A stretch of 64,000 bases of DNA from Eudromia elegans (Eukaryota > Chordata > Aves > Tinamiformes > Tinamidae). The stretch spans positions 1,724,938-1,788,937 of the forward strand of contig PTEX01000013.1 of the NCBI GenBank assembly GCA_003342815.1. The letters are read 5' to 3'. Under the pieces are notes generated by a model that had not been told where the DNA came from, made no database searches, and worked only from the letters and a program-made list of their open reading frames with translations. Made by a program: the position numbers and the translations under genes. Each line of letters begins with the position of its first letter. Within the stretch, counting starts at the first letter, position 1. Shown piece by piece: positions 13,897-26,504 of this stretch.

Positions 13897-13930
13897 CTTC
13901 AAGTAGCATAATTCTTCAAGTAGCATAATG
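13897..13930 (+). repeat. 17-bp tandem duplication
   Basis: CTTCAAGTAGCATAATT (13897-13913) is followed immediately by the same 17 bases with one change at the last position (13914-13930). The near identity suggests a recent slippage or local duplication event. Confidence 0.7.
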
Positions 13931-16900
13931 GTACTAAAAGATTTTTTATTATTGTTCGAGAAAGTATATCAAAAACCTCTAAAGGAAACAAAAAGCATGT
14001 AGGTTTAAATTAGAAATTAAGACAGCAAGATAACTTGCCAAGGAAGGGTATAATTCTGTCTCTTGAAATCTTAAAATGAAAATGTGACACCTTTATATGC
14101 TCTAGTCGAACACCAATTACTGGCTTCACTACAGGAGAAATGAAGTGGTACCGCATCAGCCTTACTCAAACGGTGACTCTGAATAATTTAATGATCCCTA
14201 AGGACTCAAAATATATTATTCTGTCTGAACTTCAGAAATATATTCTGTGCACTGTTAGGAAGAACTCCTACCTTTGCACCAAAGATGACTGAATCTTATC
14301 AATCTACCAAAATAGGAGTATAGCTAGACTTAATTAGACAATTATGCAGTTTAATCAACTAATCCATAATGTGCTTTGTTGACAACGCTGGGATCTGGAC
14401 ATTAATGGCAAGAAGCATGCATTTAAGAGATTTTTTTTAAATGGCAGGAGGATGGGAGCAGTCTTTCCCCTGAAGTGACTTCTCTGGTTCTGCCAAGCTT
14501 CCTGCCAAAGAATGGTGTACATGTTCCAAAATCTCTCCCATATATCTGTATCATTTATATCTTTCCTCTTTATGAATAATCTAGCGTGCCTTGATTTGAC
14601 AATAAATTGCAGTTAGACAAATAGTGAAGGTGCTGAATCATCCAGTCGTGGTTCTGTCCTCACATTAAGAATGGTTGGTCAATAGGATTATGCAAGGCTT
14701 GAATAGATTTATGTCTCTTGAAAATGCTGTGGAGCTGTAACGACACCACTGCAGATGCATGAAAAGATGGATGGGTTTCGAACCACTTGAAAGCCCTTCC
14801 TGTTTTGTTTGTCTTTCTCTGTAAGGATTGCTTTGTCAGAGAGGAGCTATGGAACAACATGTTAAGGTGTTATGTTCTGCTCTTGGCCTCGGTGTGACTT
14901 TGTGCAGCATCTTTCAACTGTGTGACTAACTGAGAGCACCAGAGGGGAGTTGCACACATGGCTCCATAAGCATAATAATTCTGTGATTATTTGTCACTGT
15001 CTTTAATTTATCAAGATTTGAATATTTACTTATGAGCCCATGGCATACTACTAATGTGTGACTTCATTCTTTTGAAGGGCAGGCCTTGGCATCCAAAATC
15101 CATCTGGCTGCTATGCCACAGTTCGTTCTGACCTATCAAACTGTGGAATATAAGCATCTACAGAGATATTGGCATATCTCGAATGTAAAAAGACAGCAGT
15201 CAGAGATATGGCCAGCATCCAAGTTAAATCCTGAACCAAACATTGCTGTGCTTCATTTTTCTAAGCCAAAACTATTTGATGCAATACATAAGTAGGATAG
15301 CCTCTCAAGGACTGATTAGAACAAGGTTGATCTTTAGCAGATGATGAAACAGCATGAATATTCTCTTTTTAGCTAGAGAAAACTTGCCTCTCACCAAAAA
15401 TCAGTATATAACCAGTATGTTTTTACTGGATAACTGATTGTTTTTTGCTATTCCTAAGTATTTTAGAGAGCAGGAGAAGGAAACACATTTTACTCAGAAA
15501 AATCTCTGTTCTCCATGCAAGAGTCTTATAAAACCTGAACTCTCCAGTTTAATTAATCAGTGTATTAAAAGTACAAAGTGTTTGTTTAAGACGTCTCGCT
15601 ACAAAGGTTGGAATTTGCTCTGTGTTTACGAAGACCACACACCCAGTGGGCCTTACAGCACTCGAATTACAGAATCCATCGAGTGTAGATACTGTTGTAA
15701 TAGCCAACACTTTGACTGACACTGAAGTCTTAGCTAGAAAACATCCACAGCTGAGTGTGTAAGTCTCTGCAGCTTGAGAAAAAGAGCTAAACTCTTCAGT
15801 AGAGAGTTGTAACTGGTCCAGGTCCTCCGTGGCTCAGACCCAGAGAAGAGTGTGTAATGTGAACCGATCACTTGGTTACGTTCAGTTTATTTTGTTCTGA
15901 TCTGGAATAATGGCTACGTGCTTCATACTTTTCTGGGAAATAAAATTCTAAGTTGGGGGCCTTTTAATTTTAGACATATATATTATGTTTAGAAAAACAT
16001 ATTTTAATCAATCTCAGCTGTATTTAAATGTTTTGTAACAGAATTCCATGCATGATCAAATCCAAAACAAAGAGCCATTTCAAAGAGAAGAGCTGGAATG
16101 ATTCATTCTGAAATGTTTAGTAGAACACTTTCACAAATTCTGGTTCAATGAAAGATTCGCAAAGATTTACTGGAACTTTTTTCCAATGGAAAATGATTAA
16201 ACATCTTTTTTTTTTTTCCATGTTTTCCTTTTCTGACTAATGCTTCTGGCAAAATTGTTATATTGCTCCAAGTAAACATTAACAGTACTTGTTCTATATT
16301 TTAGCATCAGCTCTTTCAGAACAGTGAGCTAGTTGAGGAGAGAGGATAAATAAATAAACTTTTCTGTTAAACAGGCATATTCATTGTTGAGTCAAACCTG
16401 AAGGAGCATATATCTGAAAAATTCTTATTTGAAGAGTATTTTTTCCCTGCCTCTCCCCCAACTATAAAATTGTTCTAGGCTGGATTTTTTAAACAGGGAG
16501 AGAGGAATAAATAATGAAATAAGCCTCTTATGCCTTGCACTGTAATGACTCCAGATTGTGTGCATGCATAGCCCCACTTGATAATGCTGATGTCCAGTGA
16601 CTGAGATCATAATAAGAAAAGAAAAAGGAAAGTCATTGTTTGAATAGCTGCCCAAGAGAATATTCACTAAGTTTAGATCACTACTCAACAATGCGGTTCA
16701 GAAAACATAGTTCGGCAATTGGAAGTGCATTGGAAATTGTTTAAATATTTTCTGGTTTCTTATCTTGGCAAATATATCCCTTGAAAATAACTTCTGGCCA
16801 AGTCCATAAAGACATGGAATGCTTGCCACTGATGAATAATACCATAGATTGTGGACTCCAGTTCCAAAAGAAAACTTGATCCCCACTGCTTAACTATCAA

Positions 16901-19621
16901 CCTCTACTCTGGTAAAAGCTGAAGCGGTTAGTATCTTACAGTATGTGGTCAAATGATGTCAGCCTCTGTGGACCAGCTGGGCCTGGAGAATGAAGAATTA
17001 AGGGCTTGCAATGAAAAATACCCTGTGAATAGTCAGGTCCCTGGAATGCTAGAAAAATCACCACAGTGAGTCTGAACTCTTGCAGCTATAGCTAGAGATG
17101 GCTCCTACTGCAAACAGATGATAGATGCTGTTGTGCTTTTAAGATTGCTTTTAAGAGTGCATGTAGAAATGGAGAGGAGACCAGAGAAAGCACAATAAAG
17201 CACCTCTTACATCAACAATTCATTTGACAGTTAAATGAACAAGCAGCCCCATTTGGACTACCTGGTGCTTCGGGATAGCTTGCAAGTCTGAATCTTCTGG
17301 AGTATATCCTTGAACTCACTGAGAAATCACTGCATTATGGAAATTACCTCTACATATGAATGAATATCTGAAATTGCAATCACCTGAAAAATGCACAGAA
17401 AGGAACTTTCTGGCCATTAACTCCCTTTGGGAATTTAGAATCCCACGGAAAGAAAGTAGTAAGGACATATTCAAATCTAATAGTGTTGTCCACCACAACT
17501 ATTTTTCATTCCAATCATTTTTTTCTATTTCCAAGACACCCAAGCCATTCCTGCTGCTGCAGCATGGAGCTTTACAGTGTGCATTCCTTGCAGATATCTT
17601 TGAAAGTAATGGAATAATAGAAGCTGAAACCAACCACCCCCTTTTCTCCCTCCATTATCCCTACATACCACTATCATCCTTAGAATGAGTTCTCAGTCAG
17701 CTTCGTACTGGGTCTTGACACTGAGGCCTCAGAGAGAGCTGACTCTTCCAGTGGGAATGTCCACTGTGTATCAAAGGTACCCCCGCTGAAGCAGTTTGAC
17801 TATCTGCTTTCAGCATCCCTTCATCAAAGTCATTAGTAAAAGGGTCACATAGTTCTCTGCTGAACCCCACATAATGGGGACACGGCTGCAGGTCTAATTT
17901 GCCTAATGTCTGTCCCCTGTCCTGCCCCTACTTGCGATGTGCTCTTGTGCATATGCTGCATTCTGCCTCCAGAGCTATCGTGCCTCCCTTCTTACTCACA
18001 TCTCCACACCTTTTTCATGGTGCCACCTATTCTTTAGGAAGTCTCTCTGATGTGATATGGCATGTGATCTGGCGCTATTTTAATGCTATATTTACAATGT
18101 CCAAAGTTTCAGAGAGAAATTCTCCTGTTATAAAATGATTACCAAGTCCCAATAGCATAAAGAAGTCAACAAAGGGAAAATACAGGGAAAAAAAATGCTT
18201 TTGTTGCAACTGAAATAATCAAATGGACATAAAATTGCTTTATTCAAAAACACTATCAAATCTAGCACAACATGAAAGGAATCAGAGAAATCAAAAGACC
18301 CTATGCAGTACAGAAGTCAAACTTAATCGCATATTCTTTAATAATACATGATCAGAAAGATGTTGTCTTAAGCTAAGAGGAGCTACCTTCCAATGACCCC
18401 CAACCAATCAGAAACACTATCAAACGCCATGAGTAAGGCTTAACACCAAAACCCAGCAGATGTGGTGGACTGATCCTTGTAATTTATCTTCTTTATGGAG
18501 TAAGATTTATCAGGAGAGATAAGTAAGCAGGACTCACTGAAAGCCACTCTGGAATTCCAAAGTGAAGTAATTTTTTCCTTTCTTCCTAAACAAGATGGGG
18601 AAAAAATTGCTTTTTATCCCAGTCTCAATTCATAATAAATAGGAGGATCTTTAGATAAATCTGAGTCAACTGGAAAGCAGGCTCCCTGATAGATAATCCA
18701 ATCCAAAACCAAGCCAGGATTTCAGATGATTCCAGGATGACTGTTGATAAATGTGAACTTCATACACATCTGGGGTGCTTTTTGCTCTGCCTCCTCTACA
18801 AGTCAGGAAATGGAAAAATGGAAAAATTCAAGCCAAAATCACCCTGCAGCAACAACAAAAATAGTCAGTTAAATGGTCAATCCGCTTTGTAGCTATGGGC
18901 AAGGAGCCCCCCTTTCGCTCCATGGAGCTTGACATGGAAGAGCCCCGGAGTGCCCCAGGTGATCACTGAGGTATTAAAGGCAAATCACGCCTTTCCTCCA
19001 AGCCTGTGTGAGTTTGGCTGAAGACCTTGATGTCCTGGCTTTTTCACACTTCAGATATTTAGAAACGTGTCTCACTCTGAAAGGAGTTTTAAAGCAGCAA
19101 TTTAGAAGCCTAAAAGAAGACTAATACCCTTGTTGCTCTTAATTAGCAAGCCACAGTTATTGTGTATAACTAAATCAGGGCCTGGAGTGTGGTACTGTAG
19201 GAGTTATAAAGCGATGATTAATCCTTAAATGAGGATTCCTCCCCTGTTCTTTAAAGTCAGAGATTGTTCCCCTTGTTAGCAGAGGAAAGAACGTTACTAA
19301 AATTACATTTGCCGAATCTTACTGGCAAAAATGCCGGCTGGTAAAGACAAAAAGTGTTGTGCTATTAATGCATCAAAATTAATTATGCCAGTACAACTGG
19401 TTATTCTTTGGCACAAATATAGAGCTCGAGGGACCAGACGTGGCACTTCCCTATTAGTTACTGCAGTAGATAATTATGAAAGAAGTACAGATCTGGACTT
19501 GCATAACTTGAAAGTGGTACTGAATAGATTGTAAATTTCCAGGTTAAGAGTAAAAGAAACACTCCTTTCTCAAAAGCTGTAATTCAGAACCCAGAAGGAA
19601 TTTGACCCACTTTCAGGGTTT

Positions 19622-19636
19622 AAAAAAAAAAAAAAA
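19622..19636 (+). repeat. A15 tract
   Basis: Fifteen consecutive A bases followed by a purine-rich stretch. No retroposed body or poly(A) signal is recognisable directly upstream. Confidence 0.7.
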
Positions 19637-22600
19637 GGGAAAAAGAAAAGTGGTTTAAAAAGCTGTGACCAATGTTGTACTGACTAATGAGTTTTCACAA
19701 ACCACTCTGGAAAATTCACTTGATGTGTGTCTAATCTGGTGCAGGACATTAAGAGCATTCTAGGAGTGACATCAGTTTTTGGCTTGACCGTATCTTCTAT
19801 ATTTGGGGCTCCATATGCAAGCAAAATGGTGAGCAGTTTCTGTGAGACTGCAAAAAATATATGCAATCTGTGTAAGCTGCTGGAAATACTCACTGTTTTA
19901 GGTAGCTGCTATCCTTGGAACTAGGGCTTGCTCATGCTCTGTGGTAGAGATTAGGAACTGTGATTGTTGATAAGTGCTCATGAAGGGCAAATAAATAACA
20001 TCTGGGATATGGAGATAGTTTTTCTGCTTCCCAAGAAGGACATGCACCTAGCTTGACAGTACTGAGGATACAAGGCTGCAAAAACTTCATTAGGAAACGA
20101 CAGGCAACAGTGACCATTTTTGGTACCTGCGTGCATCAGCAAGATGCTCAGTATGGTTTTTGTGTCTGCTGACCATAAAGAAGCTTTTTCAAAATTGTCT
20201 GCAGACCTGAATGCAGTCCAATAGATGAAGCACATTTAAACAATGTGCCAAGCAGGGTGCTTTTTGCGTGTTCCAGATATAAGCAAGCCATGATTTATGC
20301 GTGCTAATGCCTCCGTGCACACGTGCGCGCTAGCTCTGGTGGAATTTAATGGCAGCAACTCTGAAAACTCGCATTCTGAGTTGCGCTCTCCGCACTGCTC
20401 TTTGCTCTTTTGTATTCAGAACGGGCTCTGCTTCTGAAAGGGTACAGAGTGGAAATTTAAAAGAAATTTAACAAGATAAAAGTTCTAGCTCAGTGACAAA
20501 CAGAAGTAGGTATTAGTGAGACAGCTGTGAAGTTTTGAGAGCAGATGAGAGATTTCAACTCATTCTTTTAACATCACAAAACCTCTCTAAATCGCTGACC
20601 ACAACTATGGGGATGTTCCAAACAGTTCAGAACCTAAAGAGGTGAGAATAGTTCACTTTTTCACGATTTAGCTTCCAAATATGGCTGCAAAGACCTGTTT
20701 GCAAACTGGTACCCTGCACCCTATGACAACAACTACACATACACATTTTCTCTCATCTCCATGCAGAAACTGAGTGCTGAAAGGAGCAAAGGCTCCTTTT
20801 GTGGAGCCTGAGGATGCTCAAGTGGAGGTGGCACCGAAGGTTTTTCAGGCATTCTCATGAGGTGCCTTCTTGATGCAGGACAAGAAGAACAGGACAGAGA
20901 AAACGGGCTGAATTCTGCAGTGAATCATTAAGGTTGGTGCGTGTCCATATGCTTCAGCTTACTGATAGATTTTGCTCCAAGACATGGGGAAGACATGAAT
21001 ACTCGTGATAGTGAGTAAAACATTTTGCAGCTCTTTGTGGCTGCGATGTTTTGCTAGCAGTGTATGTTCAGCCCATAGAAGTTATTCGAGTCGTATGTCA
21101 TCACTATTAATCACCCTTCATTCTTTCATGGTATTGTGTAGCAGAGCTCTAGAAAGAAACCAGCTTTATTTTCTCTCCTGCCTTTCTAGATGAATGCATC
21201 TCTTGAATTATACCTGTTATTCGGCTAATCCCATTTCAGACTTGACCACGTTTCCTCAGAAAATAGTTATGATCATCTATATAGAAGAGTAAAACAATCA
21301 ACAAGCTAAATATTTGTCTGTATTGTATCTTCGGCACAATTCTGGCAGTTGCGCCTTGTAGTTAAACTGATTTAACAGTGACTTCTGTTCAAAGTAAATG
21401 TTTCTTCTAATCTGTCTGTGCTGGCTTTCTCTCTAGCATTCATAAAACTATCTTTTGAGGCAATCTAGTGTATTAACCCAGGAGAAAACTCACTTTAAAA
21501 AAAGAAAAAAAGTGACCCATTTTCTCCAAGCTAAATGAACTGAACTGCTTTACAGAAGGGTCTGGCAAATGCCAGCGCAAGGACAAGGTGGGATGTGTAT
21601 CTGGGGCTAGGAGATGAGAGGGAACAAGGCGTTGCAGGCTGAAGAAGAGCAGGACCTCCTCCTTTCGGGAGCAGCAGGCAGTTCAGTCACCCTGGTATCT
21701 AATCTTTCTGCGGGTTAGTCATTGCTTCAGGCTGAGAGTGTTAGGACAGGACTTTCATTGCTGCTGTTTTTATCCGCGTGGCACAGAGGAAGCATGATGT
21801 GTTTCACATAATTTCGTTCATGTAAACAGTGACTAGGAATTTCATGTCTTTCGAGTTGGGGCACAGATTGTATCTTCTCAACAGCTTTTGTTTTCCAAGG
21901 AGAGTGCTGGGGTGGGAAATAAGGGTGATATTGATAATGGAAATGACTAGAAAGAGCAAGAAGTAGCTCCCATGTAAAATACGCACTGAGACCCAGAAGA
22001 AAAGTAACACCTATCTCAGCACATGTCACTTAGGTCAGGATAACACTACAACATTTTGATAGTATACCTGCACCAGAAAGTCAGAAGTGATCAAATTAAG
22101 TCATCAAATTTTATTTTTGCAATTATATTTTTGGGATTATTTCTGGATATCTGCTGCTTGTGACAGTTAGTGAACTACATCAAACACTTTCTTTGATTGG
22201 TAGAAGTTGTATTTCCCCAGGAAGTTATGCCAGTATAATAACACCAGCAACATCTTCACGATCTAGTAGACAGAGTACAGGCCATAGATTCACATTTGGC
22301 CCTGAGCGAGACAGCTAAGATCCAAGCAGTATCTCCTTGGAAGGTTTGGAAAATAGGGTGATATGTTGCATTTTATCACAAAATGGACAGAAGAGCAATG
22401 GAGGATTGAGAGCTTCTGTGCACATCTCAGATCATGTGAAAGGCAGCCACGCTGTCCCCCAGCAGAAGCTGCACAGTGTGGGTCTGCATTCAAAATTTTT
22501 AGCCATTCACAAACAGTCCATTTTAATCTTTGATTTCTAGACCCTAGGTTCCGATTTATTTTTACGTGGTTACATGTTTTTGAAGTTCAAGACCCATCCT

Positions 22601-23330
22601 AGAGAACACAGAGAGCGGTGCAAAGCAGGAGGTGCAAGCACAGTACGGGGGATTTCACACAAAAGTCGCAGATGTGCATGAATTCACCTAGAACGTTGTG
22701 TATTTGCACAGTGTAATCTTTGGTTACCTGGCTTGTGTACATGCACGCAGCCTGGGCATGTGAAATGGCAGCAGCTGATTTACAGAAAACGTTGAAAAAT
22801 AGGTTACCATGTCTATGCAAGTGCCCTGCAAAGAATGCTCCCAAGCTTGCCTATGCGTGCTAGCTCTTCTTTCTGTACCTTCCACTCTCCCTACACAACT
22901 GCCTATCTTCTAAATGAGTGAATCAATGGCAACAGCTACAGGTCTCAATTTAATTTCTCCTCCTCAAGCAGTTTGTGAACTGTTGCTGTTTGCTGGAAGC
23001 CTTGTGACCCTTAGATGAAAGACAATTCATTTGTGTAAAATATTATTATTGCTGTTGTTAGTCTAGTGTTTTCAGTGAGTTTTATCAGAACCTGATGTCC
23101 TGCCAAAAGTAACTCCCTGAGAATCTTTCGACAACTGTTCCTGGGTGTTCTGTGTATTACCGCTGTTTTCTCATACATTGTCCCTGGGAATTACATTCTC
23201 AGATTAGAAAAACGTCAGTCCTCTTGTTTCTGTGAAAAGAACTGTGATTCTGCAATTAAAGATTTGGCTAGTTTGGGGGGATTTTTTTTTTTCTTCCAGG
23301 TGTGTTTTGTTTTCTCGTTAAACCTTTTGC

Positions 23331-23346
23331 AAAAAAAAAAAAAAAA
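23331..23346 (+). repeat. A16 tract
   Basis: Sixteen consecutive A bases, preceded by a T-rich stretch at about 23282-23294. No transposon body is recognised. Confidence 0.7.
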
Positions 23347-25410
23347 GGTTCAAAATGCTAAAAAGATGGATGTGAATGATCTGGTAGCAGTAGCATTTTA
23401 CTAACATTTTGTATAGCTAAGAATGGTCATTTAAATGAAAACTGGACCCAGCTTTCAGTCAACCCTGCAGAGAAAAGAAGAACCTTAAAAAGCTAATTTT
23501 ATAAAAAGCAGCTGTAGTACAGCACAGCAGAACCCACAACCCCTAGCGAGAACTGTGTTTTTCAGAGATTTGCTAGGTGGATTTATCTCTAAAAGATATT
23601 TGGAAATGCTGCAGCAATATGTGGAACACTTCGGTTGTTGTGACTATCATTAATTAACGTCCAAGAAAGAGCACACATTGGTTCCCAGTTTCAGCGGTGT
23701 GCTGAAGCATTTACATGCACAGGGGGATGGAGGAGGATGCCACATCTACCCCTAATCCATTCCTTTTTGATTACAGTCTGCCTTTCAAGGCTCTGTTTCT
23801 TTCTGCTAAGCTTGCTGTCATTGGAGCACCTCAGCTTTCTGGTCAATGCACTCTGTAGCACCCCTGCAAAGGTGTTTTTCAATGTCCTTCTGTGTGTTCA
23901 CTACAGTCTGTTTCTCTGCAGAGCTAAAAACAAATGCTAGTCTGCTCCCTTTGGCTTTTTCACAGTTTCTTATGCCCTGTTTCGGCATCCTAATTCCCTA
24001 TCTGATGCTGCTGAGATATTCAGAGAAGAGGGGAAAAAAAATCTGTTCCACCAATTATTAGGAGAATCATCTCTAATACCTTTTAATCTATGTTTATTTC
24101 TATCTGACAGGAAGATAAATATTTAATGGAATCCTTTCAACTATTCTCAGTTTTTGGCCCTGGGAACAAATATTACTGGGTTTTGGGGGGCCTTTTGAAT
24201 AGTGTTTTGTATGTAATTTACCTTCTAAAGAAATCCTGCCTCACAGGACACCCTCTTCCACCTTCAATCTTGTTTGAAACTCTTCACTCAGCTATATGTA
24301 TTATATTTAAAGGTAGCCGCAACATTTTCCCTCTTCTTCCCTGCCCTCCCTACCTTAATTTCATACACCCAACTAACACCTCCGCTTCTAAGGCGTTTGA
24401 GCACAGAATGTGAACTTCCCTGTGCTCGCAGGTGTCAACATGTTGGCGTTGACTGTGTACGCAATAGAGGTGCCCCAGGCAAAGGGCAGACCAAACACTG
24501 CTTCGTAACAGATACAATATTCCCACACTTTTGGGCCCAAAGGATGTTATCAGAAACACAACTGAAAGGAATCACAGAGGCCAGCCCTCCCTTCACAGGG
24601 CACCAGGAGGAGAAGAGGGCCTTCAAGAGACAGAGATCTTCCCCTGCAAATATTGTGATCAGTAAATCACAGCTTCCTCCTAGTCTCTGTATTTTGCTGG
24701 TCCTAAGAAAAGCTTCCCACAACTGTACTCCTTATTTCTGCTGAATCTGCTTTGCAAGCAACGGCCACTGGGCAGATGATAACAAATGAAGAAGTTCATC
24801 ATCATGTGTAGGACACAGACACAATCGTGTGTATGGAAATGGCTGATAGAGCTGGAGGAGTTACTCAACTAGATACTGTCCTTTTATCTCATATAGGGGG
24901 GAAGGAACAGAGAGCCAGACACAGTGTTTTCTCATGGAAAGACAGCACTGTGTCACTGGGCATATTCCCACTTTCACACTGCTCTAGCCAGGTCTGCAAC
25001 ACTTTATACCTACGCTGTCTTTCAGCAGGAAAATCACAGGCTTCTTCGTAAATAGGTGTATCAGGTCCATGGACACACATGGTCAATTGTACACAGCTCA
25101 TGGCAAAGCTGAAAGCACATCTCAGTGCTACTCACTCTCACATAACTTCCCTGGGTTTAGTTTGTTGAACGTTGCTTTTCATAAAAACATTGGATAATCT
25201 GTTAAACAAAAAATAGAGGGCAGAGGGTTACAAAGAATGAAGCTAGGCACATCAGTAACAGCCAGACTGGCCTTAGCCCAGCTGAGAAACAAGCCTTCAC
25301 CTTCACCAGATAGGAAAAAAGCAGGTTGGTGAGAAAAGGAAAAAAAAATGCAAAAATTGAAAAAAAAAATACAATGGAATTGTATTGTTATCATTTGCAG
25401 CCACAAAGTG

Positions 25411-25434
25411 TTTTTTTTTTTCTTTTCTTTTTTT
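25411..25434. repeat. T-rich tract facing an A-rich block
   Basis: A 24-base C/T run made mostly of T lies about 40 bases after an A-rich block (about 25338-25370). The two could pair weakly. Both look like simple sequence. Confidence 0.6.
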
Positions 25435-26374
25435 GGTTATTCTTTGCTGTTGGTGGCTGTGGAGGCACCTCTCCCTGCAGCTGGCCAAGCATCTGAGTCA
25501 GCTGCTCCCAGAGGAGAGATAATGTCCCTGTTTGTGCCTTGCTGGAGTGAGGCAACAGGAAGCCCTTTAGAAGGGCCAGACCTTTCAGCTCAACCCCTGC
25601 CCCACCCTAGTTGCAAATACCTGAGGTCACCACCAAGCTGGCCCAAATCCTATTCCTGAGCCCGTGCTCCCACGTGGAAAGCCCAGCCCATAGGAGAGCA
25701 TCTGTTTCGCCACATACCTGGCTTAGGAAGTCAGCACCGTAAGACTAGCTCAGTAACGCAGGGTTACGCTTGGAGGTTTGTGGCTGGAGGTAGGGCAAAG
25801 GGCCTGGAAATGAATCAGCAGGCTATCCAGCAACATTGCTAACCAAGAGCTCACTTAATTAGTAGCCACCAAGAAGGGTTGCGGTCTGCCTTTTGGTTGC
25901 CTCCATGAGTCTAGTCCTGAGTGGGTGTTCAAAATGATATAAATGGGCAGACACACAGACCTGCAACACTGTCCACATCAGAGATGGCTTTAGCTGTCTC
26001 TCTTTTTTTTTATGGTCTCAGCAGCATATTAGAGAGGCTCCGAGATAAAACACCTCTAGCCGTGCTTGTTACTTGTGGTGAGGAGGAAGTGGGGAACTCC
26101 ATCTGCCCTCCTTTCTGGGCACTTGGGCCTGCAGGACTTTCAGTGCTCTGTCTTTGCTGTATCTGTTCCCCTGCTGATTGCCATTCATGATCTGTTATTT
26201 TGTGCACTCTAAAGCTTTGACTGACAATTTACCTGTCTTGCCAGGAAAAAAACGGGCCTCTGAGTTTTGCTTTTTCTGGTCTTTTTTTCCTATTTGCTTC
26301 CTTTCTTCCCATAATTCTGCTGGGTTATGGGCTTTGCAGGACCTTGGCCTTTCTTAAATCGGTGGCACAAGAAT

Positions 26375-26504
26375 GGAAAAAAAAAAGGAAAAGGAAAAAG
26401 AAAAAGGAAAAGGAAAAAAAAGAAAAAGAAAAAGAAAAGGAAAAAGAAAAAGAAAAAGAAAAAGAAAAAAGAAAAAAAAAGAAAAAAAAGAAAAAGAAAA
26501 AGAG
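26375..26504 (+). repeat. 130-bp polypurine block, (GAAAAA)n / (GGAAAA)n
   Basis: Every base from 26375 to 26504 is A or G on the plus strand, built from imperfect GAAAAA and GGAAAA units. It is the longest pure purine tract in the window. Long homopurine-homopyrimidine runs can adopt triplex structures and mutate quickly in length. The open frames through it (low-complexity K/E/R on plus, F/S/L on minus) are artefacts of composition. Confidence 0.9.

Larger units (their letters stand above)
9959..26374. other. AT-rich non-coding stretch, no gene seen
   Basis: This is the most AT-rich part of the window and has the shortest open frames; none exceeds about 160 codons and none shows a recognisable domain. 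It contains short homopolymer and pyrimidine tracts (12153-12182, 19622-19636, 23331-23346, 25411-25434) and a 17-bp tandem duplication at 13897-13930. A segment at about 19130-19510 is rich in TAATTA-type words, which can mark developmental enhancers, but conservation cannot be judged from one sequence. I found no splice-bounded exon on either strand. Confidence 0.6.

Noticed and set aside
17780-17900. Possible further CR1 internal fragment on the minus strand
   Set aside because: Words such as GTCATTAGTAAA and GCTGAACCCCAC recall old CR1 interior sequence, but the similarity is patchy and no ordered set of landmarks supports it.
22717-22739. Sequence resembling mature miR-9 (TCTTTGGTTA start)
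   Set aside because: Only the first ten bases match exactly, later positions differ, and the downstream sequence does not contain the complementary arm needed for a miR-9 hairpin.
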